A stretch of 64,000 bases of DNA from Fibrobacterota bacterium (lineage in GTDB: Bacteria > Fibrobacterota > Fibrobacteria > UBA11236), in assembly GCA_947466585.1 (NCBI GenBank), contig CANIEU010000003.1, positions 1-64,000 of the forward strand. The letters run 5' to 3'. Below are positions 38,681 to 47,561 of the stretch, one piece after another. Position 1 is the first letter of the stretch. Each line of letters opens with the position of its first letter. The translations under genes were made by a program, and so were the position numbers. Below the pieces are notes generated by a model that was given only the letters and a program-made list of their open reading frames with translations, searched no databases and was not told where the DNA came from.

Positions 38681-40132
38681 TTATCCTGCGTCGGCAATGG
38701 CCTGAAACAGGAGTTTGGCGAAGTCTCCGAGTGCCGGGTCACGGGCGCCCATGGAGATCACGAAGTCGCCGGGGCGGGCGGTTGCGGCCACGGCGGCGAG
38801 CACCGCGTCCTTCGATTCCAGGAATATGCCGGTCTCGCGACCGGTGATGCGATTCAAGTGTGCGACGAGATCGGCGGACGAGATCGATTTGTCGGCGGTG
38901 CCGCCGGCGTAGTAGATCTCGGGCAGATAGAGTTTGTCTTCGGGGCCGAGCACGGTGGCGGCGGCTTCCATCATGTCGCGGCCGATCAATTTCATGGGTG
39001 CGAAGCCGTGCGGATGAAAGATCGCGAGCACGCGGCGGTTCTGCTTGAATGCGAGACCCTTCGCGGTCTCCAGCGCGGCTTTCACTTTGGCGGGATTGTG
39101 CGCGAAGTCGTCCACTACCGTGATGCCGTTGGCTTCCCCCACGCGCACGTAACGGCGCTCCACGCCGCGGAAGGCGCGCAGGCCGCGTGCACAGGCCTCG
39201 GGAGCAATGCCGAGCATGCGGCCAACCGCGAGCGCTGCGAGGGCGTTCTCGAGGTTGTGACGACCGGGCACGGGTACCTCGAAGGCAACGCCTTCCCACC
39301 GGAACGACACCGACCATTCCTCGAACACGGGGTCGACCACGGAGACGCCGGCCGCCGAATGTTCATCGAAAAACACGTCGCCCTGTTTTTTGAGCGACAG
39401 GCAGCGGAAGTCGGTCTGGTGGATCACGGCGCGTTTCGATTGGATGCGGAAGGTGCGGAACAGCGGCATCAACGCGTCGATTTCCTGATGGTCCTTCTCG
39501 ATGTTGAGCAGCACGGCGACTTCGGGGTGATAGCGCACCAGGCTGCCGTCCGACTCATCGGCCTCGATCACCAACCAACCCGGTTCGTTCGGTTTGCCGG
39601 GGTCGGTCGCATTGCCCGCAAACGCGTTGCCCGGCAGGCCGCGTTCCGTGAGCGACGGCAGGTTGGCGCCGGTGATGAGCGAGGGCGCGAGGCCGCCCGC
39701 GTCGAGCACCTGCCAGACCATGCCGGTGACGGTGGATTTGCCCGAGGTGCCGGCCACGGCGATGGTCTTGCGTTCGGAGGCGATGGCGGCGAGCAGTTCG
39801 GAGCGGTGCAGCACCGGCACGCTGAGCGCGCGCGCCTGCAGGATTTCGGGGCTGTCGCCCTCGATGGCGGTGGAGACGACGAGCGCGGTGTGCTGGGCGG
39901 TCAGGCCGCTGCCGTCCTGAGGGGTCACGACGATGCCGTGGGATTCAAAGGCGGCGCGCTGTTCGCCTTGCCGGCCTTGGTCGAACGCGCGGTCCGATCC
40001 CGAAACGGCACGGCCTGAAAAACGCAGGTACCAAGCGAGCGCGCTCATGCCGCCGCCGCCGAGACCGGAGAAATGACAGTATTCGAGAGACGCGGGAGCG
40101 GGGGAGGGCGAAGAAACCGGTGCAGGAACCAA
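38681..40132 (-). CDS. Mur ligase family protein, MurC-like (UDP-N-acetylmuramate--alanine ligase)
   Basis: HFSGLGGGGMSALAWYL, IAVAGTSGKSTVTGMV, VIEADESDGSLVRYHPEVAVLLNIEKDHQE, PGRHNLENALAALAV, GVERRYVRVGEANGITVVDDFAHNPAKVKAAL. Confidence 0.85.
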   Translation of the reverse strand: MVPAPVSSPSPAPASLEYCHFSGLGGGGMSALAWYLRFSGRAVSGSDRAFDQGRQGEQRAAFESHGIVVTPQDGSGLTAQHTALVVSTAIEGDSPEILQARALSVPVLHRSELLAAIASERKTIAVAGTSGKSTVTGMVWQVLDAGGLAPSLITGANLPSLTERGLPGNAFAGNATDPGKPNEPGWLVIEADESDGSLVRYHPEVAVLLNIEKDHQEIDALMPLFRTFRIQSKRAVIHQTDFRCLSLKKQGDVFFDEHSAAGVSVVDPVFEEWSVSFRWEGVAFEVPVPGRHNLENALAALAVGRMLGIAPEACARGLRAFRGVERRYVRVGEANGITVVDDFAHNPAKVKAALETAKGLAFKQNRRVLAIFHPHGFAPMKLIGRDMMEAAATVLGPEDKLYLPEIYYAGGTADKSISSADLVAHLNRITGRETGIFLESKDAVLAAVAATARPGDFVISMGARDPALGDFAKLLFQAIADAG

Positions 40133-40138
40133 GGGACC

Positions 40139-41065
40139 CTAGTTTCCGTTCGGGTTTTCGAGCATCTCGTCGATCTCGTTGAGAATGACCTGGTCGTCCC
40201 AGATGTCTTCTCCGATTTCGACCATGCTGCGCTGCTTCAAAATGCCGCGCGCCTGTTCCAGGGCTTCGGCGATGTCGGCTGAACCCACGTTCTCGGTTTC
40301 GATCACGCGCAGCACGTCGGGTAGGCGTTCGAGCCCGCCCACGGTGGCCAGCGCCACCACCGCCTCGTAGCGCACGTCCACATTGGGATGTCGCGCCAGC
40401 TCTTCGAGACGCTTTTCCGCGGCGTGCAGATGGAGCATGTGCGAGGCGTGCGCGGCTTCGATGAGCACGTGCTCGCTTTCGCTATAAAGTTCTTCGAGCA
40501 GAATGCGCTCAAACACGGGGTCGCGCACAAGGCCCATGGCGTACAGGGCGCTGACCTTCACCCACGCGTTCGGAGCCTCGCGGTAATAGCGCAGCACCAT
40601 CTCGCGCACTTCTGGTTTCCACGCAAGGTGGCCCAAAGCCTCGAGTACGCGGCGACGCACTTCCATGCTTTCCATCAACGCGTCGATGCGCGAAAACAGG
40701 AAGTCTTTCACCACTGCGTAAAACTCGGGGTTCGATGCGGGAACGGGGGCTTCGGCGCCCTCGGGCAGATCGTCCTCGAATTCGAGACCGTCGAAAATGA
40801 TGTTTCCGAGGCAGCTGGAGGCCATGCCCCGAATTTCTTCGTCGGGATGGGCTGCAGCCAGGGAGAGGATTTTTTCGAACAGGGGTTGATCGGCCACAAA
40901 GGGGCCGGCCGCTTGAATGGCCGCCAAAACGATTTCAATATCCGGGGAATCCAAAAATTCCCGTAGCTGGCGCGGAGAATCCAAGGCATCCGCTTCCCGG
41001 TTGCCAATGGCTTCGATCCGTTTGAGAATTTGGGGCTTTTCGTCCCTGGAGGAAGGATTCTCCAT
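40139..41065 (-). CDS. HEAT-repeat protein
   Basis: Repeated helical units e.g. VDVRYEAVVALATVGGLERLPDVLRVIE, RRRVLEALGHLAWKPEVREMVLRYY. Confidence 0.75.
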   Translation of the reverse strand: MENPSSRDEKPQILKRIEAIGNREADALDSPRQLREFLDSPDIEIVLAAIQAAGPFVADQPLFEKILSLAAAHPDEEIRGMASSCLGNIIFDGLEFEDDLPEGAEAPVPASNPEFYAVVKDFLFSRIDALMESMEVRRRVLEALGHLAWKPEVREMVLRYYREAPNAWVKVSALYAMGLVRDPVFERILLEELYSESEHVLIEAAHASHMLHLHAAEKRLEELARHPNVDVRYEAVVALATVGGLERLPDVLRVIETENVGSADIAEALEQARGILKQRSMVEIGEDIWDDQVILNEIDEMLENPNGN

Positions 41066-41212
41066 GGTGGCCTGAATATTAGAAATTGTCGAGGCCGGAG
41101 CCCGGTCTACTCCTCATTTGGTGCGCTCTGCAGGCCATTTCGAGGCTTGAGTGGGACCTGTAAGGTGCTTGAGGCAGGGTTAAAGAACGGGTATTTCGTA
41201 CTTTGTGCCCCT

Positions 41213-41899
41213 ATGCAAATTTTTCAAAAATGTGCGCGGATTTCCGGGAATCTGATCGTCTGCACCCTTTTAGGGATGGCTTCCGTCCTTCCCGTTCATG
41301 CCGCTGAAACTCCGGCATCGCCCGCGCTGAAAGAGGCGCGGACGGCACTTGCGGCCCTCACCGAGAAGCATCGCACGGCCGCTGCGGTTTCGTTGTCGTT
41401 CGAATCCCGCGCGGAGGGTGCGGATGGTAATCCCATGCCTCCGGTGAAGGGTAATCTGGTCACCGCCGATTCCGGACGCTTTCGTCTGCAACACGCACAG
41501 GGTCTGGTGGTCTGCGACGGCGAGACCGTGTGGCAATACTTTCCCTCGACCAAGCAGGTCGTGATCCGCTCGGCTTCCGAATCGAATGCGAATGGTTCAG
41601 GCGGCGCGGGTGGAATCCTGCTTCGCTTTCTGCAGGCGCGTGCCACCAGCGCAGGAAAAAGCGGGAAAGACGGGACTCTGCGGGTGGTTCTCGACCCGGG
41701 CAGCGTGGGAGAAAGTCTCGATAGTCTGATCCTCACCCTCTCCGCCGATGGACGCACGGTGCGCCAAGTCGAAACGCAAGATCCCGCGGGCAACCGCGTG
41801 TCCTACGCCCTCAAGTCGCTGCGCTATGACGCGCGTCCCGGACGGGCGGCGTTCACGTTCAAGGTGCCGTCCGGCGTTGAGACGGTGGATATGCGGTAA
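41213..41899 (+). CDS. LolA-like outer-membrane lipoprotein carrier
   Basis: Signal peptide from ATG 41213; VKGNLVTADSGRFRLQHAQGLVVCDGETVWQYFPSTKQVVIR, RQVETQDPAGNRVSYALKSLRYD. Confidence 0.82.
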   Translation: MQIFQKCARISGNLIVCTLLGMASVLPVHAAETPASPALKEARTALAALTEKHRTAAAVSLSFESRAEGADGNPMPPVKGNLVTADSGRFRLQHAQGLVVCDGETVWQYFPSTKQVVIRSASESNANGSGGAGGILLRFLQARATSAGKSGKDGTLRVVLDPGSVGESLDSLILTLSADGRTVRQVETQDPAGNRVSYALKSLRYDARPGRAAFTFKVPSGVETVDMR

Positions 41900-42003
41900 C
41901 AATGAACAATGGACAATGGACAATGAACAATGGACAATGAACAATGGGCAGTGAACGCGTGGGAGAAAGCCCGGGATACCGAGCATTGAGCATTGTTCAT
42001 TGA
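41898..42003. repeat. Heptameric tandem array with inverted partner (locus C)
   Basis: 41898-41953: aacaatg-aacaatg-gacaatg-gacaatg-aacaatg-gacaatg-aacaatg-ggcagtg; inverted arm gagcattgagcattgttcattga at about 41981-42003. Confidence 0.85.
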
Positions 42004-42063
42004 TCTTTAAACAGGTTCCTTTCGTACATTTGCTTTCTGTAACCACGTATTTAAAGGTTTAAA

Positions 42064-42558
42064 ATGGCTTCCTCCGACTCCTCATTCGACATCGTCTGCA
42101 AGACCGACCTTGAGGAACTGCGCAACGCGGTTCAGCATGCCCAAAAGGAACTGGCGACCCGCTTTGATTTCAAGGGCGGAAAGTCGTCCCTCGAGCTGGA
42201 AAAAGACACGGTCACATTGATCTCGGACGATGAGTTCAAGTTGGAGCAGCTGCGCGATATTCTGGAGAACAAGCTCATCAAGCGCGGGATCGATCCGCGT
42301 ATGGTCAAGTACTCCACCCCGGAAGCTGCCGCCAAGTTGACCATGCGCCAGAAGGCCGAATTCCAATCGGGCCTCGCTCCCGAGCAGTCCAAAAAAATCG
42401 TGAAGCTCCTCAAGGATTTGAAGATCAAGGTGCAGGCTTCGATACAGGGCGAACAGGTGCGCGTCACCGGCAAAGACAAAGACGATCTGCAATCCTGTAT
42501 TCAGGCCATTCGCTCCGCCGATTTCGATTTCGCCTGCGAGTTCACCAATTACCGCTGA
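42064..42558 (+). CDS. YajQ family cyclic-di-GMP/nucleotide-binding protein
   Basis: MASSDSSFDIVCKTDLEELRNAVQHAQKELATRFDFKGGKSSLEL, VTGKDKDDLQSCIQAIRSADFDFACEFTNYR. Confidence 0.95.
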   Translation: MASSDSSFDIVCKTDLEELRNAVQHAQKELATRFDFKGGKSSLELEKDTVTLISDDEFKLEQLRDILENKLIKRGIDPRMVKYSTPEAAAKLTMRQKAEFQSGLAPEQSKKIVKLLKDLKIKVQASIQGEQVRVTGKDKDDLQSCIQAIRSADFDFACEFTNYR

Positions 42559-42571
42559 CCTCGGACGCAAT

Positions 42572-44203
42572 GTGAATTCGTTTTTCTCCCTGCCTGCATG
42601 GGCACCGTTCCTTGCGTTGGCCGCCCTGGTCGCCTTGGTCGGTGCGCCGGGCGATGCGCAGGCCCAAGACTCCGCCTCGCTGGCCTCCAAGTCCCTGATT
42701 CAGGTTTACGCAATACAGAACCGGGTAATCGCTTTCGCCGACGGGGGTGCGAGTTATAGCCGGCTCGATCTGTTTGCCAATCCGCCGCAGGTCGCCACGC
42801 GCTCCTGGCCTTGGGATGGCGGGGCGGAAGGAGGCGCGCCCTGGGGAAGCTCCCTGCTGCTGCGCGCCCAATACCCGATCACCGATTCGACCCGCGTGGT
42901 GCGCGCGACCTCCTTGCGCTTCGACGGTACGTTCCGGGGCGGTGATAGTTTGATTTTTCGCGACCTCGACACTTCCATCGCCCTGCTTAAGGGGGCGAAC
43001 CTGACGGCGTTGGCGATCCGCACCGCCGCCGATACCACCGCCGTGTTGGGCTTCGGCCGTTTGGGAATCGCCTACGCGCGCCTTGCTCCCGAAACCGGCC
43101 CCGGTTCCACCGTGCTGTTCAACCCGGCGGACACGCTCGTTCATTTTGTGGCGTTTCCTTCCGCATCGGATACGGCGCGCGCGCTCTACTCCTGCCGTTG
43201 GAACCGCCTGTGCCGCATCGACACGCTCTCGGGCGTACCCGCGCTCGACTCGGTGATCGCCGTGGCGGTCGACTCCTCGCGTGCCGATTCGATCTGGCTG
43301 CTCATCGCTACGCAAAAGGGATTGCGCCGCGGCCTCTACGGCGGAACGGTGTTCCCCTACGTGTCCCTCCCCGGAATCGACGGCAACGGAACCGCGGTGC
43401 GCTCGGTGTTCACTTCGCCTTCCCGTGGGCTCGCTTGGGTGTTCTCGGGCTCGCGCTTCTTCTTCAGCGATGATCACGGTGCAAGCTTTCGCGTACCACC
43501 GAACTACGGCAGCCTTGCGAGCCCTCCGTCTTCGTTGAGCGGGTTTTCTCCGGACCGTCCCGTGTCGGCCGCGTTTTACGGGGATACCACCTACATCAGC
43601 TTCGGCATGGAACGTCCCGGTCTCATCTTGTTCCGTCGCGACACGGTGCTCACGAATGTGGGAACAGGGCTCGGCCAAATTCTCCTCGACACCGCCGACG
43701 GTCTGGATATCACCTCGGGGGAAGGCTCGCTCACGACCGTGGCCGTGGCGCGCACCACCGGCGGCGCAGCCACGATCGTCTCCGGCTCCACCCTCAAAGG
43801 ATTGTTTTACCGGCGCGCGGACCAACCCGGCACCGCGTTCGCGAACCTGAACCGCCTCAAGGTTTTGAAAAACTCACTCGCCGAGGTAATCACCTACCCA
43901 ACCCTTTTCACCGCGGCCAAAACCTGCGGCGAGGCGCACGTGCGCATCGGGTACCGCCTCAAAAAAGACGCGCATGTCACTATCACCGTGTACAACTACG
44001 CCATGGAAAAGGTGCGCGTGATCGTGCGCAACGCCCCGCGGCAGGGCGGCATTGCCCGCAGCGAAAATCTCGCCGAAGACCGTTGGGACGGCTGTGATGC
44101 GGGAGGCCGTTTCGTGTCGGTCGGCACCTATTACATCCTGGTGGAGAGCGATCAGGGTGAGAAAGCGTTCGGCAAGTCCTTGGTCACGCGGGGGAGAAAG
44201 TGA
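42572..44203 (+). CDS. Secreted beta-propeller-like protein with C-terminal FlgD-Ig/T9SS-type sorting-like domain
   Basis: Hydrophobic N-terminus; C-terminus VRIGYRLKKDAHVTITVYNYAMEKVRVIV...RWDGCDAGGRFVSVGTYYILVESDQGEKAFGKSLVTRGRK. GTG start. Confidence 0.7.
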   Translation: MNSFFSLPAWAPFLALAALVALVGAPGDAQAQDSASLASKSLIQVYAIQNRVIAFADGGASYSRLDLFANPPQVATRSWPWDGGAEGGAPWGSSLLLRAQYPITDSTRVVRATSLRFDGTFRGGDSLIFRDLDTSIALLKGANLTALAIRTAADTTAVLGFGRLGIAYARLAPETGPGSTVLFNPADTLVHFVAFPSASDTARALYSCRWNRLCRIDTLSGVPALDSVIAVAVDSSRADSIWLLIATQKGLRRGLYGGTVFPYVSLPGIDGNGTAVRSVFTSPSRGLAWVFSGSRFFFSDDHGASFRVPPNYGSLASPPSSLSGFSPDRPVSAAFYGDTTYISFGMERPGLILFRRDTVLTNVGTGLGQILLDTADGLDITSGEGSLTTVAVARTTGGAATIVSGSTLKGLFYRRADQPGTAFANLNRLKVLKNSLAEVITYPTLFTAAKTCGEAHVRIGYRLKKDAHVTITVYNYAMEKVRVIVRNAPRQGGIARSENLAEDRWDGCDAGGRFVSVGTYYILVESDQGEKAFGKSLVTRGRK

Positions 44204-45321
44204 GATCGATGTCTTCCGCCGACGCAAAAAGTTTCGGTTTTCTCCGCCGTCACGTTTTATTCCTCTTGGCTTTTCTGACGATCGCGGAGATTTTCGCCGC
44301 TTCGCAGGAAGTGCTCGGCGGCCACGAAGGCTGGCTCGACCGCATGGGTGCGGGTGTGCGCGAGCTGGGCCGCGGCAACACAGGCACGGCGCTTTCCGAT
44401 GCCGCGCCGGCGGCGTATTGGAATCCCGCCTTGCTGCCCTTCTACCGTAAAACTTACGGCGCCATGGGGGGCGAAGTGCGCAGCCTCGATCGTACGGGCG
44501 GGTATCTCTCCCTGCAAGGCCCGGTCGCCAACAATCTCGGTCTCGGTGTTGGGCTCGTGAATCGTGGTGACCTCGGAATTCGCGCCTATGACGAAAATGA
44601 AAACCCCGTGGGCACGGCTCGGCCGCAGGCTTGGGCGACCTACTTCGGCGCAGGCATGCGCACCTCGCGCCGCAACGCCTTCGGAGCCACCTTGCAAGTC
44701 TACGCTTCCACCCTCGACGTGGGCAACGGCGTAGGTGACGTCCACTTCGTGGGCGGCGTGAATCTCGGCTGGTATCGCCGTTATGATTCACTCAGCCTCG
44801 CCTCGCTGGTTCCCGACGCCTTGCCGCGCTTGCAACGTATTGCGGACATGTTCTCTGGGGCCTTCAGCACCGCTGTGGTGGTGCGCAACCTCGGCATCAA
44901 CCAAAATCTCTCCGCCGATTTCGATCAAACCGTGACCGGCGAAGATGTCGGTTTCGGGTCGGCCTCCAGCAGCGCGGACTTTTTCCCCAAAACCATCGTG
45001 TTGGCGGGCGAATGGCGTCGCCGCCTCTATGACCGCAACGTCGCCTTCGCCGCGGAGCTGTTGGATTATCAACTCAAAAACACGTTGTTCACGGCCGACC
45101 CCGCCGCGCACACCCAAGCCCTGCGTCTCGGTGCGGAGGCCGAGGTAGCGGAGAAGACCTATTTGCGCGCCGGGCTCGACCGCCTCAACCCGACCTTCGG
45201 TTTGGGATACACCTACCGCTGGAGCCGTGCGCGGACGATCACGTTCGATTACGCCCTCATCCTTGAGCGAGGCGCCACCACCTTCAACCCCTATGCCGTG
45301 GGCTTGAAGACCTCCTTTTAA
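44200..45321 (+). CDS. PorV/PorQ-family (UPF0164-like) outer-membrane protein
   Basis: MGAGVRELGRGNTGTALSDAAPAAYWNPALLPFYRKTYGAMGGE; beta-rich repeats; ends PYAVGLKTSF. Confidence 0.78.
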   Translation: MRSMSSADAKSFGFLRRHVLFLLAFLTIAEIFAASQEVLGGHEGWLDRMGAGVRELGRGNTGTALSDAAPAAYWNPALLPFYRKTYGAMGGEVRSLDRTGGYLSLQGPVANNLGLGVGLVNRGDLGIRAYDENENPVGTARPQAWATYFGAGMRTSRRNAFGATLQVYASTLDVGNGVGDVHFVGGVNLGWYRRYDSLSLASLVPDALPRLQRIADMFSGAFSTAVVVRNLGINQNLSADFDQTVTGEDVGFGSASSSADFFPKTIVLAGEWRRRLYDRNVAFAAELLDYQLKNTLFTADPAAHTQALRLGAEAEVAEKTYLRAGLDRLNPTFGLGYTYRWSRARTITFDYALILERGATTFNPYAVGLKTSF

Positions 45322-45352
45322 CGACTTCGCCGTTTCGTAGATTGACCGCTCA

Positions 45353-46318
45353 ATGACCACCCGATTTGCTGCGCCCCGGATTTCGTTCTTTTCGCTCTTT
45401 GTAGCGCTGTGCCTCGCATCCCTTGCGACGCCCCGCCTTGTGTGCGCGCAGACAGGTCTTGATTTGGGCGCCTCCAGTTTTCAGTTCCTGAAACTGTCTC
45501 TTTCGCCCCGGGTGGATGCGATGGGTGGAGCCGGTGCAGCACTGGCCGGAGGCCCTTCCGAAGCCGAGATCAACCCGGCCGTCGTCGCCGGTCAAAAAGG
45601 TGCTCTCGCGCTCGGTCAGGAATATCCGCCCAAGGAGTTCGGCACGCGCGCCAGTTCGATCGGATGGAGTTTGCCGTGGGACGGTCGCCGCGTACTTCTG
45701 CACGCGCGCTACCTCGGGTTCGACGCCATTCCCGGCTGGAATGCCGACAACAACGCCACCACGGCCTATGGGGCGCATACGTTGAAATTACAGGCCGGTC
45801 TTGCCGGACAAAATTACGGGTTCGATTGGGGCGGAAGCGCGGCCTATGCCCGCAACAACATCGCCGATGCATCCTACTCTGCCTTGCTTGCGAACGCGGG
45901 CGTGCGCCACGATGTGTCAGTTGGGTTTTTGCCGGGCAGTTTATCGTTGGGTGGCGCGGTCGATAACGCGGCCTTATGGGCGGGCAAAACCCAGGAGACC
46001 GGAGAAACGCTCGAGTTGCCAACGATTTGGCGCGCGGGTGTGGGATATACGCGTGACCTGAAACCGGGATCGCGCGTGATCGTGGCTGTGGATGCGCGCA
46101 AAACCGACAAGGAAGACCTGGTGTTTCCGGTCGGCGTCGAGTACCGGATGTTGGAGGCGCTGCAGTTACGCGCGGGCTATCCGGTGGGCGATCCCGACAA
46201 CGGATTTGCTTTGGGTGTCGGCCTCAAGTGGTCGCGCTTCGCCTTCAACTATGCCTACAAGAACCATTCCACGCTCTCCGGCGGTCACAGCTGGACGTTG
46301 GAGATCGGGGATTTGTAG
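45353..46318 (+). CDS. PorV/PorQ-family outer-membrane protein
   Basis: FLKLSLSPRVDAMGGAGAALAGGPSEAEINPAVVA; LQLRAGYPVGDPDNGFALGVGLKWSRFAFNYAYKNHSTLSGGHSWTLEIGDL. Confidence 0.8.
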   Translation: MTTRFAAPRISFFSLFVALCLASLATPRLVCAQTGLDLGASSFQFLKLSLSPRVDAMGGAGAALAGGPSEAEINPAVVAGQKGALALGQEYPPKEFGTRASSIGWSLPWDGRRVLLHARYLGFDAIPGWNADNNATTAYGAHTLKLQAGLAGQNYGFDWGGSAAYARNNIADASYSALLANAGVRHDVSVGFLPGSLSLGGAVDNAALWAGKTQETGETLELPTIWRAGVGYTRDLKPGSRVIVAVDARKTDKEDLVFPVGVEYRMLEALQLRAGYPVGDPDNGFALGVGLKWSRFAFNYAYKNHSTLSGGHSWTLEIGDL

Positions 46319-46324
46319 ACGAAG

Positions 46325-46416
46325 AGTCGACAGTTCACGGTTCACAGTTTACAGTATCCGCTTATTTCGCTGTTCCGGTTTTACTGTTCACCGAAGACTG
46401 TAAACCGTCGACTCCC
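46325..46416. repeat. Inverted pair of heptameric arrays between convergent genes (locus D)
   Basis: agtcgac-agttcac-ggttcac-agtttac-agtatcc and tactgtt-caccgaa-gactgta-aaccgtc-gactccc. Confidence 0.75.
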
Positions 46417-46418
46417 TG

Positions 46419-47279
46419 CTACCGTCCCAACACTCCCGCCAGCAAACTCAGCATGCCCGCCAGCATCAAAAGCTTCAGCAGCTTTTGGGCGCGGGCGAAG
46501 TCGGCCCCCGCACGGGAGAGCTCGCCCAGTAAAGGAATCAGCACCGGAAGGCCTAGGGCGATGATACCGATCGCATAGGCCTTGTGATACCCCAGCGCCA
46601 GCATGGGAAGGGGCAACACCACCAGCAAGAAGACGAGGCAGCCGAAGGCCAATTTGCGTGCCGCCTCGGGCCCTTTGAGCACGGCGAAGGTGTTCAACTC
46701 CGCAGCGCGGTCGCCCGTGACGTCTTCGGCGTCTTTGACGACCTCGCGGGCGAAGGTGACGAGAAACGCGAATAGCGCCGCAGGCAGCGAGTCGTGGGCG
46801 CTGGCGGGAAAGTCGACCAGCAACGGCAGCTCGACGAAGTACACCGCAAGCCCGCACAGCAGGGAGATCACGAGGTTCCCCGAAAGCGGCAGGCCCTTGA
46901 GGAAGCGGTTGTATGTCCACAGCATCACGGCCATTAAAAAGGCGAGCAGGCCGTGCAGCGGACTGCCGATCCACGCGGCCAACAGGGCGAGCAGGTAGAG
47001 CGAGGCCGCCAGCCAGCGCGCGGGAATCAATCCGATGTGGCCGGCGGCGAGCGGGCGCCTCGGCCGGTTGATGCGGTCGGTTTCGATGTCGAGGGCGTCG
47101 TTGTCTGCGTTGCCCGCGGCGACCATGAGGAACATGGACAGGGATCCCCAGAGGGCGAGCTCCCATTCGGGCTGGAGGCGCAGGCTGGCCCATCCGAGCC
47201 AGACGGCGGCCGCGGCAATCACGGCATTCCAAGGGCGAACCAGTCGAATCCAGGCTAAGGGAACGGTTAAAAAGGACAT
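46419..47279 (-). CDS. UbiA-family prenyltransferase
   Basis: MVAAGNADNDALDIETDRINRPRRPLAAGHI (NDxxDxxxD), TFAREVVKDAEDVTGDRA second Asp motif; polytopic. Confidence 0.88.
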   Translation of the reverse strand: MSFLTVPLAWIRLVRPWNAVIAAAAVWLGWASLRLQPEWELALWGSLSMFLMVAAGNADNDALDIETDRINRPRRPLAAGHIGLIPARWLAASLYLLALLAAWIGSPLHGLLAFLMAVMLWTYNRFLKGLPLSGNLVISLLCGLAVYFVELPLLVDFPASAHDSLPAALFAFLVTFAREVVKDAEDVTGDRAAELNTFAVLKGPEAARKLAFGCLVFLLVVLPLPMLALGYHKAYAIGIIALGLPVLIPLLGELSRAGADFARAQKLLKLLMLAGMLSLLAGVLGR

Positions 47280-47517
47280 GGGGCCAACGTTAGAAAACCG
47301 TACCTTGCCAGCCCACGGAGAACCTCGACCATGTGATTCGGCCGTCAAGTGGCCTCATATCGGTGCTGAACCACGTTCCCCTTCGAATGCACCGATGATT
47401 CGTCCGATAAACGGCCTCATGGTGGAGGCTGCACCTTGTGGGCCCATCTTCCTACCTTTGCCTTCCCGTGACGCCGGTCCCGCCATGCGGCGACCTTCTC
47501 CAGGGGATCACGTCGGT

Positions 47518-47544
47518 TTCAGCACGTTCAGCACTTCGAGCACA
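47518..47544. repeat. Short nonameric array upstream of uup-like gene
   Basis: ttcagcacg-ttcagcact-tcgagcaca. Confidence 0.5.
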
Positions 47545-47561
47545 ATTAGGTTGAGAATTCC

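Noticed and set aside
41898-41953. CRISPR array
   Set aside because: Repeat unit is 7 nt with no spacers; it is a short tandem repeat, not CRISPR.
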